The translations under genes were made by a program, and so were the position numbers. From Clostridia bacterium (GTDB taxonomy: Bacteria; Bacillota; Clostridia; TANB77; UBA1234), in NCBI GenBank assembly GCA_017469465.1, contig JAFUGH010000035.1:1-49414 (forward strand): a DNA stretch of 49,414 bases, in the 5' to 3' direction. Below the pieces are notes generated by a model that worked only from the letters and a program-made list of their open reading frames with translations, was not told the DNA's origin and did not search any database. Positions 24,518 through 33,787 of this stretch are shown piece after piece. Numbering within the stretch: position 1 is the stretch's first letter; each line of letters opens with the position of its first letter.

Positions 24518-25948
24518 ATGCTAAATAAAGACAGTTATATATCAATAGAATTTATTAGTGGAAATTTAAAAACAAAGAATGAATTAGTTAATACAGACGA
24601 TTTACAATTTATTGTTGCACGTGTTTATGATTGGTACGATGAAAAAATCGTATTAAGTGGTAGAGGGGAAATAATAGATAGTGTTTTATATTTCAAAATA
24701 AATAATGGGCTTGAAAAGGGCTTGTATGAATTGCTAGCAATTAAAGATTCAAATGGCGTAACGTTAATTGGAAATGAAAATAACAATTGTAATCCAATCG
24801 CAGCATATACAGTTAATGCTCATAATAAAAAAAGTGCTTTATTAATTTGTAAAGAAATTCACGATATGAGAGAAAGAGAATTCAATAAGCCCAAATATAT
24901 TTGTAAAAAAGAAAAAGCAAAACCATTTGATGTTTTTGTTTTTTGCAAAAATATAAAAATTGATGTTACAGCACAATATGAAGATATTCAAATATTTCCA
25001 TATGAATACTTAAAAATGACAAGCGAGGTAGATTATATTAATTCTTTCTTTAAAAATATTATTAATATGAATTTAGAGGTTAAATATGAAAAATTTGAAC
25101 ATGAACTTCCATCGGCAGTGTTTCATATAAGTAATATTATGGCTTTAGATTATGAACAAGCAAAAAGATATGCACTAAAAAGAATTGATTTTTTAAATAG
25201 TGTTTATACAGTGTTATTAGGAAGTCACGGAACGTATTTTTCAATTGTAACACTTAACAAAGAAGAGAAAATGTCTCAGATATCTATGTGCAATACAAGA
25301 TATAAAGGCAACTTGTTTTTATTTGCAGAAAATGGGTTTAATATTAAACAATTCTATAAATATATAAAAAATGATAAAGGATATTTATCAGTATATTTGA
25401 AATTATTGGTTGAAGCTAAAAATGAAGATAATAGAATGTTAAAATATTATAGATACTGGAATATTCTTGAAGGAATTGCTTCATTAAAAAAATATGAGCA
25501 ATGTGAGATGAAAAAATGGGATGGGAGCAATGTATATAATAAATCTGGAAACAAAATTTTGGTTGGAAACGAAGCTTTAAATATTGTTTTTGAATTAATA
25601 AGAAATTATTTTTCTGAACAATCTGAAGAGACTTTTCTTGGGCAAATTGAAAATATTAATAGTGTGAAAGAGTTTTTGGGAATATGTTATCAGCGAAGAA
25701 ATTGTTGTGCACACAGAGGGGAGTGCTATTCTAATGATAAAAAAATATGTTTAGTAACGAATTCAAGCATGTGTACATGTCATAATAAGAATATTATTCA
25801 TAAGAATGAACCAATTCAATTTCAAGACAAAATATTGAGGAAAATAGAAGAGATAACAATTCAGCTATTATTAAAAGAATTAAAGAAAGGTGTTGGTAAT
25901 TTTGAAAAAGAAGAAATAGAAATATGTAAAGCATTAGATCGCTTATAG
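24518..25948 (+). CDS. ApeA-like HEPN-domain protein, predicted ribonuclease effector
   Basis: The 476-residue protein has an uncharacterised N-terminal 280 residues followed by a helical HEPN-type domain. That domain opens with YYRYWNILEGIASLKKYE and carries the RNxxxH motif as RNCCAH (Arg394, His399). This motif is the catalytic centre of HEPN ribonucleases used in abortive infection and toxin-antitoxin systems. The overall form resembles Apea-like HEPN proteins. ATG 24518 is chosen because GGAGG precedes it, rather than 24458 upstream. It stands alone, with no antitoxin-like neighbour in the same direction, which suggests a one-gene defence system with a sensing N-domain. Confidence 0.75.
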   Translation: MLNKDSYISIEFISGNLKTKNELVNTDDLQFIVARVYDWYDEKIVLSGRGEIIDSVLYFKINNGLEKGLYELLAIKDSNGVTLIGNENNNCNPIAAYTVNAHNKKSALLICKEIHDMREREFNKPKYICKKEKAKPFDVFVFCKNIKIDVTAQYEDIQIFPYEYLKMTSEVDYINSFFKNIINMNLEVKYEKFEHELPSAVFHISNIMALDYEQAKRYALKRIDFLNSVYTVLLGSHGTYFSIVTLNKEEKMSQISMCNTRYKGNLFLFAENGFNIKQFYKYIKNDKGYLSVYLKLLVEAKNEDNRMLKYYRYWNILEGIASLKKYEQCEMKKWDGSNVYNKSGNKILVGNEALNIVFELIRNYFSEQSEETFLGQIENINSVKEFLGICYQRRNCCAHRGECYSNDKKICLVTNSSMCTCHNKNIIHKNEPIQFQDKILRKIEEITIQLLLKELKKGVGNFEKEEIEICKALDRL

Positions 25949-26119
25949 GATATTATACAGCTTTTATTAATAATCCCCAATATGATTAGACTATTATTTA
26001 AATTTAAAAGAAATTCAAAAAAGAATCAACAAATAACACATTATGCAAACTTGATAAATTATCGGATGTTCGCTAGATTTTTAAAAATTGTTATGCTATC
26101 ATCAAATTGCAAAAAAGTA

Positions 26120-26148
26120 TTGATCTTTTAGATGTAATCATATATAAT
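26120..26148 (+). promoter_or_regulatory. Promoter of the methyltransferase gene
   Basis: TTGATC (26120-26125), 17-base spacer, TATAAT (26143-26148). The stretch 25949-26119 before it holds nothing else I recognise. Confidence 0.65.
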
Positions 26149-26183
26149 GCAGATATAGAAATACAAAAGAGAGGAATAGTATT

Positions 26184-27381
26184 ATGGAAAAAACAGTTTG
26201 TGAATTATTTGCAGGGGTTGGTGGCTTTAGAATTGGATTAGAAAAATCAGATTCAAGTTGGGAAACGGTATGGGCTAACCAATGGGAACCTGGACAAAAA
26301 AATCAATATGCGTTTGACTGTTATATAAATCATTTTCGGAAATGAAGATAAATATGTTAATGAAGACATTGCAACAGTAAATAAAAAAACTATACCAAAT
26401 CATAATTTGTTGGTTGGTGGATTTCCATGCCAAGATTATTCAGTCGCAAGAACTGGTGCAAAAGGCATGGAAGGGAAAAAAGGTGTATTATGGTGGCAAA
26501 TTAGAGATATATTAGAAGCCAAAAAACCTAAATTTGTTCTTTTAGAAAATGTTGATAGATTACTAAAATCACCAGCAAATCAAAGGGGAAGAGACTTTGG
26601 AGTAATACTTGCTTGTTTTAATGATTTGGGATATTCAGTTGAATGGCGTGTAATTAATGCGGCTGAATATGGATTCTCTCAAAGAAGACGCAGAACATTT
26701 ATATATGCTTGTAAAAAGAATACAAAGTATTACAAGAGCCTTAAATCATTTTCATTTGATGAGATTATAGAAGAAGAGGGATTTTTTGCTGAAGAATTTC
26801 CAATTGTAGATAAAAAAGACATTACAGAAACTAGATTTAACTATGACGATTTAATAGACGTTTCAAATCATTTTAAGATGGACTTTAAAAATGCTGGAAT
26901 AATGAGAGATGGAAAGATATATACAGCGGAAGTAACTCCTAAAGAAAAAGAAGCCAAACCATTAAAAAGAATAATAGAATATGGTGGAGTAGATAAAAGA
27001 TTTAACTTAGGAGAAAACTTGGAGAAATGGAACTATTTAAAGGGCGCAAAAGATATTTTAAGAAAGCAAGGAACAGAACAAGAATACCATTTTAGAGAGG
27101 GAGCAATAGCTTTTCCAGATGCATTGGATAAACCAGCACGAACTATGTTGACAAGTGAAGGCAGTTTAAACAGAAGTACACATGTAATAGAGGATCCAAA
27201 GACAAAGGCATACAGAATATTAACTCCAATTGAGACTGAAAGAATAAATGGATTTCCTGACAACTGGACAAATACAGGTATGCCTGAAAAGTTTAGATAT
27301 TTTTGCATGGGAAATGCTTTAGTTGTTGGGTTAATAGAAAAGATGGGTAATAAATTAAATAAAATATTTGAAAATGAATAG
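26184..27381 (+). pseudogene. dcm: DNA cytosine-5 methyltransferase, interrupted by a one-base frameshift
   Basis: The two reading frames together give about 399 residues of an m5C methyltransferase. Motif I is VCELFAGVGGFRIGLE in the first frame. Motif IV with the catalytic Cys is GFPCQDYSVA, motif VI is LLENVDRL, motif VIII is QRRRRTF and motif X is CMGNALVVG, all in the second frame. The first frame stops at 26343-26345. The shift lies near 26334-26340 (CATTTTCGGAAATGA), where dropping one base restores NHFGNEDKYVNED. There is no long homopolymer, so phase variation is not obvious. It presumably protected host DNA from the Sau3AI-like nuclease at 30627. AGAGGA precedes the start. Confidence 0.85.
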
Positions 27382-27389
27382 ATATATTT

Positions 27390-27422
27390 GCAGATTGAAA
27401 CTAATCAATCTGCATTTTTTTG
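27390..27422 (+). terminator. Terminator of the methyltransferase gene
   Basis: GCAGATTGA pairs with TCAATCTGC and is followed by a run of seven to eight T. Confidence 0.85.
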
Positions 27423-27430
27423 ACGATATA

Positions 27431-27455
27431 AGGCTACATTTTTAAAATGTAGCCT
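27431..27455. promoter_or_regulatory. Perfect inverted repeat abutting the next promoter
   Basis: AGGCTACATTTT and AAAATGTAGCCT form a near-perfect palindrome 6 bases upstream of the -35 box at 27462. It may be an operator, or a terminator read from the other strand. Confidence 0.5.
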
Positions 27456-27461
27456 AAAGTG

Positions 27462-27490
27462 TTGACATAATTTATAAATTATAGTATAAT
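27462..27490 (+). promoter_or_regulatory. Consensus promoter for the GHKL operon
   Basis: TTGACA (27462-27467), 17-base spacer, TATAAT (27485-27490). Confidence 0.85.
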
Positions 27491-27514
27491 AATCTTAGAT
27501 TGAGAGGTGTTTTT

Positions 27515-27730
27515 ATGGAAGAGAAGAGGGAAAAATTTAAGAGAATAGCAGAAAGAAGGACAAATTCAGTCCTAGAACAATTGAGATTATTGGGAAATTG
27601 TGCTAATAGACACAATTACTCTTATTCTGAAGAAGATATAAAGAAAATATTTGCTGTAATTGATTCTGAGATAAAAGAAATTAAGTCAAAATTTAATTCG
27701 AAAAGTAATAAAGAAAAATTTAGATTATAG
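27515..27730 (+). CDS. Small conserved helical protein in a restriction-like operon
   Basis: The 71-residue protein reads RIAERRTNSVLEQLRLLGNC, then a tyrosine-rich turn (NYSYSEEDI) and a helical tail. I recall similar short proteins beside defence genes in Firmicutes but know no function. The RNRxxR-like basic start and paired helices suggest a protein- or DNA-binding adaptor. ATG 27515 follows GAGAGG. It is the first gene after a consensus promoter and leads straight into the winged-helix gene 9 bases later. Confidence 0.6.
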   Translation: MEEKREKFKRIAERRTNSVLEQLRLLGNCANRHNYSYSEEDIKKIFAVIDSEIKEIKSKFNSKSNKEKFRL

Positions 27731-27739
27731 GAGGAATAT

Positions 27740-28369
27740 ATGGGTTACAAAGAAGTAATAAATGAATTAAAACCAATTGATTATTCAAAGTATAAAGATA
27801 TTACCAGTTATGAAAAACTAATGATTTTTACTGCAAAAAAAATAGAAGAAAAGGGAGTACCATTAACATTTAATTATTTATGTGTATCTGCGTTTAAAAT
27901 GTTTCCAGACGTTTTTTGTTGTGACGAGGAATTTAAAGAGTTTCCTTCTATAGACAGATTAAATAGAACACTAATGCACTTAAAATATGTTAAAACCGGG
28001 AAATCATATCTTGCTGGATCAACAAAATCGGGGTACAGCATTACTAAATATGGTTACATGATTGCTGAAGAAGTTGAAAAGATTATAGGATATACTGAAG
28101 TTAATGAAAATATTGCAAAACCAATAATAGATAAACACAAAAAAGGTGTTGGAGATTATTATGAATTTATTTCTGGTAATGGCTATAAGAAGTATCTGGA
28201 AACGGGTCAAGTTGATGATATGTATGTTTGGAGTTTCTATAAAGTTACACCATATACCCAATTAAAAAGTACAATTAAAAATTTAAAAGATGTTTTAGCA
28301 TATGCAAAAGAAAAAAATGATGAGATGTGTATAAAATATATTGAAAAAATTGTAGAAATAATTAAATGA
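27740..28369 (+). CDS. Winged-helix-like protein of unknown function in the GHKL operon
   Basis: In this 209-residue protein, residues about 45-115 (FNYLCVSAFKMFPDVF, SIDRLNRTLMHL, then TKSGYSITKYGYMIAEEV) look like a winged helix-turn-helix with a glycine-rich wing. The second half is helical and lysine-rich. It begins after TAGGAGG and ends 10 bases before the ATPase start, so the two are translationally linked. It may guide the ATPase to DNA. I cannot name a family. Confidence 0.6.
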   Translation: MGYKEVINELKPIDYSKYKDITSYEKLMIFTAKKIEEKGVPLTFNYLCVSAFKMFPDVFCCDEEFKEFPSIDRLNRTLMHLKYVKTGKSYLAGSTKSGYSITKYGYMIAEEVEKIIGYTEVNENIAKPIIDKHKKGVGDYYEFISGNGYKKYLETGQVDDMYVWSFYKVTPYTQLKSTIKNLKDVLAYAKEKNDEMCIKYIEKIVEIIK

Positions 28370-28379
28370 GGTGGTAATT

Positions 28380-30599
28380 ATGGGTAAAATGGAAGTAACT
28401 GATGCATTAAGAAAGATGAGACGAGATTTCAAATCAGCTTTGGGGGACGATATATTACGATTTATAACTGAACTATTAACTAATAGTGATGACAGTTATA
28501 GAAGAATGACTAGAGATGGTCTCAATAATACTTGTGATAATAAAATATTTATATTTCTAGAAAAAGAAAAAAGAAATAAAAGTTTTGATGATGATTCGTA
28601 TATGATAACTGTTATTGACAATGCAGAGGGAATGTCTGAAGAGAAACTATTAAATATTTTTTCGGTTTATGGTAATGATAATGCAGGTGGAATAGAAAAA
28701 CATGCGAGAGGCATATTTGGACAAGGAGCATCAGATGTTTTAAGAGCTGCTGCTAAAGAAAGAAGAACAGCTTCAATAATTAGCATTAAAGATAATCGCG
28801 TTTCAAAATTATTGTACAATGTCGATGAAAAATATCACTCTTCTATTGAAACTAAGGATATAACTGGTGATTTAAATTCATTAAAAAATTTAAGAGAAAA
28901 ATACAATATACCTAATAATGGAACGGTAGTTTCCTTCGGAATTCCAAGTGATGTAAAATTTTCGCCTAAAATAAGAAAAAACATGTTTAACAATATAGAA
29001 AAATATCCATATCTTAGATACTTGCTAAATCAGTCAGATAGAAAGGTATTTTATTCATGCGATGGAGAGAAAGAAAAACAATTGTCATCTGCAAAATATT
29101 CTTTTGCAGAAGAGAATAAATTGTGTGAGGATAGTTTTTCTTTTATGTTTGAAGGCAAGAAGATTGACTGTATTTTAAAACTATATTCTAATGAAAATAA
29201 AATGGATGATAATACTCAGATATTAGTTATAGATGAAAATAATAGTGTTTTTGACAATACGATGTTTGGATTTCAAAATGATATAAAAGCGAGAAATATA
29301 TCTGGTGAGTTGTTAATAAGTAAATTATATTCATTGTGTTATAATCATTTGAATTCTGAAAAAGCTGAAGCTATTGTAAGAGATAATAGAACAGGCTTTG
29401 ACGAAAAAAGTGAATTTTATAAAATCTTGGATAAAACAATATCTCCTATTTTGCAAAGTCATTTGGATTCATTAGGGAAAAATTCTGAAACAACAAATCT
29501 TATTAATAATAAAAAGTTCAATGAAGCTTTAAGAAATCTAAATCAGTATTTAAAAGCTGAGATGAAAGATAAGATAACAGAAGGGGGAAATTTAAAAGGA
29601 AAAATTCCTCCACCAGAGGGAATAAGATTTGCAAGATCATCTGCATCGATTACTCAAGGGAAAGAGTATTCATTAAAACTGTTCATTAATCCTAAGATGA
29701 TTGATTATAACAAGAAAATTAGAATAACTTGTGATGACTCTAATATCATAGCAATAAGTCCAAGTGAAATAGAATATACACCTGAGGAAATAAAAGATGA
29801 TATAGTAACAAAAAGTATTTCTTTAAAAGGGAATATGTGTACAAATGAACCTGTGAAGATTACTGCCAGTACAGAGGAATACAGTGCTAATATTATGATT
29901 GATGTGATTGAAACTGATATTCATTATCCTGAAAATGGTATGGAATTCTATCCTAGTAACAAGAATTTAGTGGTTGATATGACACATTCCTTAAAACTGT
30001 ATGTAGACACCTCAATTATTCCACTAAGAAGTAGAATAGAAATTATTTCTGATGGATTACAAATAGAAAACAAAATAATTATTTTTGATGAGAAAAATTT
30101 GCTTAATAATCAAATTGCAGTTGTTGATATTGTTGTATCTGGAGGAAATCTTGGAGTTACATATAACTTAACGGCTAAATATGCAGATTTATTATCTACT
30201 GCTGTAATTACAATTGTAGAGCCAAGTAAGAATAATAATCCGGGAGGTGGATATGTTGCAGGCTTTAGAATAGAGGAACGTGAAGATATGGAATTTCAAG
30301 CTTATTTTCACCCTAAAACGCATTTTATTATTATTAATAGTAAAAATCCAGTCAATATTCTAGTATTAGGTGAAATGAAAGATTTGAATCCAGATAGTCC
30401 AAAATTTAAACCAGAGCAAACAAAATACATTTGTGATTTAATATCTACTCAGGCAGCAAGACTATTAGTAAAAGAAAACAACATTAGAAAAGGTGAAGTG
30501 AATTACGATAATGCTGAAGAGGTTGTTGATAAAGTACAAGATTTAATACAAATGCAGAAAAATAAGATTTTCAAAAAATTATATAGTGCTTTAAGTTAA
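28380..30599 (+). CDS. GHKL (Hsp90/MutL-type) ATPase with C-terminal beta domains
   Basis: The first 200 of 739 residues hold the Bergerat ATP-binding fold: N box ITELLTNSDDSYRR (Glu31, Asn35), G1 box VIDNAEGMS (79-86) and G2 box GIFGQGASDVLRA (from 111). Residues about 410-640 look like repeated beta-sandwich units, and a glycine-rich link (NNNPGGGYVAGF) leads to a helical end. GHKL ATPases of this kind work as ATP-driven clamps. ATG 28380 is chosen over GTG 28371 by distance from GAGGTGG. The convergent neighbour is a MutH/Sau3AI-type nuclease, which recalls the MutL-MutH pairing. Confidence 0.85.
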   Translation: MGKMEVTDALRKMRRDFKSALGDDILRFITELLTNSDDSYRRMTRDGLNNTCDNKIFIFLEKEKRNKSFDDDSYMITVIDNAEGMSEEKLLNIFSVYGNDNAGGIEKHARGIFGQGASDVLRAAAKERRTASIISIKDNRVSKLLYNVDEKYHSSIETKDITGDLNSLKNLREKYNIPNNGTVVSFGIPSDVKFSPKIRKNMFNNIEKYPYLRYLLNQSDRKVFYSCDGEKEKQLSSAKYSFAEENKLCEDSFSFMFEGKKIDCILKLYSNENKMDDNTQILVIDENNSVFDNTMFGFQNDIKARNISGELLISKLYSLCYNHLNSEKAEAIVRDNRTGFDEKSEFYKILDKTISPILQSHLDSLGKNSETTNLINNKKFNEALRNLNQYLKAEMKDKITEGGNLKGKIPPPEGIRFARSSASITQGKEYSLKLFINPKMIDYNKKIRITCDDSNIIAISPSEIEYTPEEIKDDIVTKSISLKGNMCTNEPVKITASTEEYSANIMIDVIETDIHYPENGMEFYPSNKNLVVDMTHSLKLYVDTSIIPLRSRIEIISDGLQIENKIIIFDEKNLLNNQIAVVDIVVSGGNLGVTYNLTAKYADLLSTAVITIVEPSKNNNPGGGYVAGFRIEEREDMEFQAYFHPKTHFIIINSKNPVNILVLGEMKDLNPDSPKFKPEQTKYICDLISTQAARLLVKENNIRKGEVNYDNAEEVVDKVQDLIQMQKNKIFKKLYSALS

Positions 30600-30604
30600 A
30601 AAAT

Positions 30605-30648
30605 AGAACAAATAGAAGGGCATTTATCACTCTTCTATTTGTTCTTTT
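30605..30648. terminator. Strong bidirectional terminator between the ATPase and nuclease genes
   Basis: The 14-bp perfect stem AGAACAAATAGAAG / CTTCTATTTGTTCT has A-rich and T-rich flanks. The nuclease stop codon (30627-30629) sits in the loop. Confidence 0.85.
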
Positions 30649-32009
30649 ATATATTTAGCATTTAACCAAAAGCACTTTTTAGTTGCATTTCTACCATCGG
30701 GAGTAGGATAAGTATCACTGGAATTTTGCCCATGAGGTCTAACATGAAGTATAGGACTTTCTGATATTTTTGGAAGATTATCATATTCATTATTTTTAAT
30801 CCTTCGTACAGTTTCTTCCCAAACATGTTTAATTTCTGTATTTAAATCTTTTTCTGGTACATGCCAAAACATAGCTTTTTTAAATACTAGTGTATTATCA
30901 TCTAAATATTGATAAACAATAAATAGATATTTTGTCGTTGAAAATGTTTCATACAAATCAGAATCAAGCCATCCTTGATTAATTATTTCATTATACTTAA
31001 AAGTTGGAAATGACATTGACTCTTTAGGGGTTCCGTTTTTATTTAGTCTAATAGCTTTAACTTTAATATTTGCTTTTTCAAACTCTTCAATATTGTCATT
31101 TATTACATCTAGCATTCCTTTTGCTAGTAGGTATGTAAATGATTTATTGCTAATTGAATAAGGAATTTTGAATTTAGTTTTTAGATATTCAACATCAAGA
31201 CCATAGTAAGGTTCTAATTTCTTTATTATATACTCTTCAAGGGTTGATGATTTTAATATTTTGGTATCTTTTATTATAGGTTCATAGTTGGAAGTACCAT
31301 TTGCAATATAATTATTTAGAATATATGTCATATATGAATTCTTTAAGCAAAAAGCACGTTGCATTGCTTTAATATTGCTAAAAGGTTGTTCTCTTAAAGA
31401 TTGAGCATTTGCTCCTTTTGTACATGCTCCCAAATAGTTTGTGTCACTTTCAGATATTTCATCTGCCTTACCAGCTTTAATTTTTTCAATAATGGTTTTA
31501 TAATCATTTTTAATTATTTCCAAATCCTCTTCTGGAAATTTAAATAATTTGGCAAAATTCATTAGAAAATTTAATCTGTTTTTTGATGAGTCATGTAAAT
31601 AGTAAATTAGAAGCATCAAAGCACATTTTGCATACACATGGCTATGAAGGAAATCCGTTTCTTTGTAATCATCCATATAGTTTATAATTGTTAAAACTAA
31701 TCTTTCTTTTGCTCTTAAATCCCCACTTGATTTAATAACATATGGAGTAACTTTTAACTCTACACCAGCTTCTTTGAAATCTGCTTCAGATTCAGAATTG
31801 TTGTCGTAGAAGAAAAAGTGTTTTTCAATTAATTGCCCTAAAGAACCTTTAGACTTAGGATTGCTATAGTATTCAAGCCAAACTGCTTTGTCTTCATCTG
31901 ATAAGTTTGGATTATTTATTATAACATCTTTAAATGTTGTCGATATTAATTTTTGAGCATATTTCTCAATTGATATACTTGAAGTTTTATCATATGGTAA
32001 TTGATTCAT
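30627..32009 (-). CDS. Sau3AI/MutH-family type II restriction endonuclease
   Basis: The 460-residue protein carries the MutH/Sau3AI nuclease core: KGSLGQLIEKHFF (Glu62), then EADFKEAGVELKVTP with Asp77, Glu84 and Lys86, the D-ExK catalytic set. Length and the later LGACTKGA segment agree with Sau3AI-like enzymes, which contain an active and a degenerate MutH-like half. Sau3AI cuts GATC, but the site here is not known. ATG 32009 is chosen over 32054 because GGGTGAT precedes it. The frame is intact while the neighbouring methyltransferase is frameshifted, which would be dangerous unless the enzyme needs activation, another methylase protects, or the frameshift is an error. Confidence 0.87.
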   Translation of the reverse strand: MNQLPYDKTSSISIEKYAQKLISTTFKDVIINNPNLSDEDKAVWLEYYSNPKSKGSLGQLIEKHFFFYDNNSESEADFKEAGVELKVTPYVIKSSGDLRAKERLVLTIINYMDDYKETDFLHSHVYAKCALMLLIYYLHDSSKNRLNFLMNFAKLFKFPEEDLEIIKNDYKTIIEKIKAGKADEISESDTNYLGACTKGANAQSLREQPFSNIKAMQRAFCLKNSYMTYILNNYIANGTSNYEPIIKDTKILKSSTLEEYIIKKLEPYYGLDVEYLKTKFKIPYSISNKSFTYLLAKGMLDVINDNIEEFEKANIKVKAIRLNKNGTPKESMSFPTFKYNEIINQGWLDSDLYETFSTTKYLFIVYQYLDDNTLVFKKAMFWHVPEKDLNTEIKHVWEETVRRIKNNEYDNLPKISESPILHVRPHGQNSSDTYPTPDGRNATKKCFWLNAKYIKEQIEE

Positions 32010-32054
32010 ATTATCACCCAAAGAGATTATATTAAAATATCCATAAAATAGCAA

Positions 32055-32458
32055 TACAAAAGGAATAATTGTTAATGAAATAATTGAAGAGGGACAATAA
32101 GAAGCGGTGGACTATATATTAATTAGCTCATTTTTTGTAAAAATGTAATATTCAATCACTCTACCACCCCCAGGGTCACCTTTATTTTTCAAAAATGGAG
32201 ACCAGTGAGAAGAGATTCGAATTATAAAAATGCCATTTTTGAAAAAGGTGTGTATGTAGTTGAATTTTTACCACTGCAAAAATATCGAGTTGAAATTAAT
32301 GAAACTTTATCAAAGATAATTGAGTCGAAGCAGAGAATGAAAATGATGCTGTGAGCAAAATAAAAGACCTTTACAGGAAAGAAGAAATAGTATTGGATAG
32401 TAATGACTATGTCGATACAAAAATCGAAATTTACAAAGAATAAGAAAGAGGAAACCAA
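32055..32458 (+). pseudogene. Decayed gene remnant next to the integrase
   Basis: Two plus-strand fragments in different frames look like one former gene. One is FEKGVYVVEFLPLQKYRVEI and its continuation to KMMML (about 32211-32354). The other, starting near 32351, is SKIKDLYRKEEIVLDSNDYV to its stop at 32441-32443. I do not recognise the family. The flanking sequence back to 32055 has no intact frame. An attachment site for the integrase would be expected in this interval but I cannot identify it. Confidence 0.4.
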
Positions 32459-33622
32459 CTAAATGATTCCCTCTAACTTCTTGATTGCATCTCTCTTCTC
32501 GTTTGGCAACACATGAGAATAAATATCCAGAGTAGTGGATGCGTTGCTATGACCTAATAATTCTTGTGCAACTTTTGGATGCACATTAGCTTCCAAAGTA
32601 CGAGTTGCAAATGTATGTCTAAGTGCATGAAATTTGATATAAGGTATGCCTGCTTTTTGAAGAAGTAAGGCGTACTTTTTTCTCGCGTTGGATTCTTCTA
32701 AATATTCACCAGAATCATTTGTGAAAACTAAGTCGGTAAGTACAGTTACATTTTCACCTAATCGTTTCATGTACCTTCTTTGATTCTTTTTGTAATTCAT
32801 CAATACAGAAGCTAAATAAGTCGTAAGAGTAATTGTTCTTAAACTCGATTCTGTTTTCAATTTTGAAAGTTTCAAACTAACAGCATGAGCAACATGCTTT
32901 TCTTCATCGAATTCAAATTCACGAACTAGCCCCTGAACAATATGTATTTCCATATTTTCGAAGTCGACATGTTCCCATTTAAGTCCAAGTAATTCTCCTA
33001 TTCTTGCTCCAGTTCCAAGTGCAAGTTTTATCAAAGTTCCCATCGTATCATTTTTCAAAGTTGCAATTAATCTTTCTTGTTGTTCCACAGTAAGAACAGT
33101 CACAGGTTTATTTCTAACAGGTGGTCGAATTGTTTTAAGTGCGGGATTAGTAGATATTAAATTTTGATTAATGGCTTGACCCAATGATTGCTTAAACACA
33201 GTATGAATATGTTTAATGCAAGAGCCTGAAAGATGATGATCCACGCAATAGTTATACACAGCTTGAATGTGAATACTGCGAACATCTTGCAATTTCATAT
33301 AGCCAATTTGTGGACTAATATAGTTATTAATCAAAGAGAAATATCTCGCATATGTACTAGGAGAAACTGATCTGCTTTTGAAGTTTTTCATCCAACACCA
33401 TATCCATTCTTCAAAGGTAATGCGAGATGGCTCCATAAAGGTGTGATGATTAAAACTAGCGATAGAATCTTCGAGTTTTCTTGCTACTTCTCGGCGAGTT
33501 TTACCATAGTAAGATACAAACTTACGTCTTCCGTCAGGATAATTACCAATTTATATTTGACCAACCCAGCGACCATCTTTCCTCTGGAAAATGCTACCCT
33601 CATTTTTAACTCTTCTTGACAC
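32459..33622 (-). pseudogene. int: Tyrosine integrase, interrupted by an in-frame stop in the N-terminal domain
   Basis: The catalytic domain is complete: Arg in LGTGARIGELLGL, HALRHTFATR (His-x-x-Arg), LLGHSNASTTLDIYSHV with the nucleophilic Tyr. Upstream of the ATG at 33436 the frame continues back to a GTG at 33622 preceded by AAAGGAG, reading RRVKNEGSIFQRKDGRWVGQ, the usual AP2-like arm-binding domain of Tn916-type integrases. Codon 24 is TAA (33551-33553). The ATG at 33436 has no ribosome-binding site and would give a 325-residue protein lacking the arm-binding domain. The gene probably no longer works unless the base is an error. Confidence 0.85.
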
Positions 33623-33740
33623 TAGACCAACTCCTTTCAGATTTTTGTGTATTGTAGTTTGAAATTATCTGTTTTACAAGCGTTTTCAACTTCTTTTTTC
33701 ATACTTTAGCAAAGATTTTATACCCCACAAGTAGGTGCGT

Positions 33741-33777
33741 ACAAAAGTGAACTGAAGTGTACTTTTAATTTGAGATA
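33741..33777 (+). repeat. 37-bp direct repeat flanking the iteron region, copy 1
   Basis: It matches 34078-34114 at 34 of 37 positions (both contain GAAGTGTACTTTTA and TTTGAGATA). Each copy can be read as LKCTFxLR. Confidence 0.6.
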
Positions 33778-33787
33778 AGAAGAGCGT

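Larger units (their letters stand above)
8022..33622. mobile_element. Probable integrative mobilizable element carrying defence cargo (limits approximate)
   Basis: Excisionase-like, replication and relaxase genes lie at one end (9447-12993) and a Tn916-type integrase at the other (32459-33622), with restriction, Fic/caspase, HEPN and GHKL/nuclease genes between. No conjugation machinery is seen. I could not find matching attachment sites, and the tnpV piece at 23.5-24.1 kb suggests that more than one element has been nested here, so the boundaries and unity are inferred. Confidence 0.4.

Noticed and set aside
26334..26340. Phase-variable switch in the methyltransferase
   Set aside because: No homopolymer or short tandem repeat is present at the shift, so slipped-strand variation is not supported.
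32160..32225. tRNA-like 3' end with ATTCGAA near the integrase
   Set aside because: No cloverleaf can be drawn and the T-loop context is wrong.
32222..32458. Minus-strand 78-residue frame next to the integrase
   Set aside because: The opposite strand holds recognisable remnants of a decayed gene. The minus frame is hydrophobic and has no start signal.
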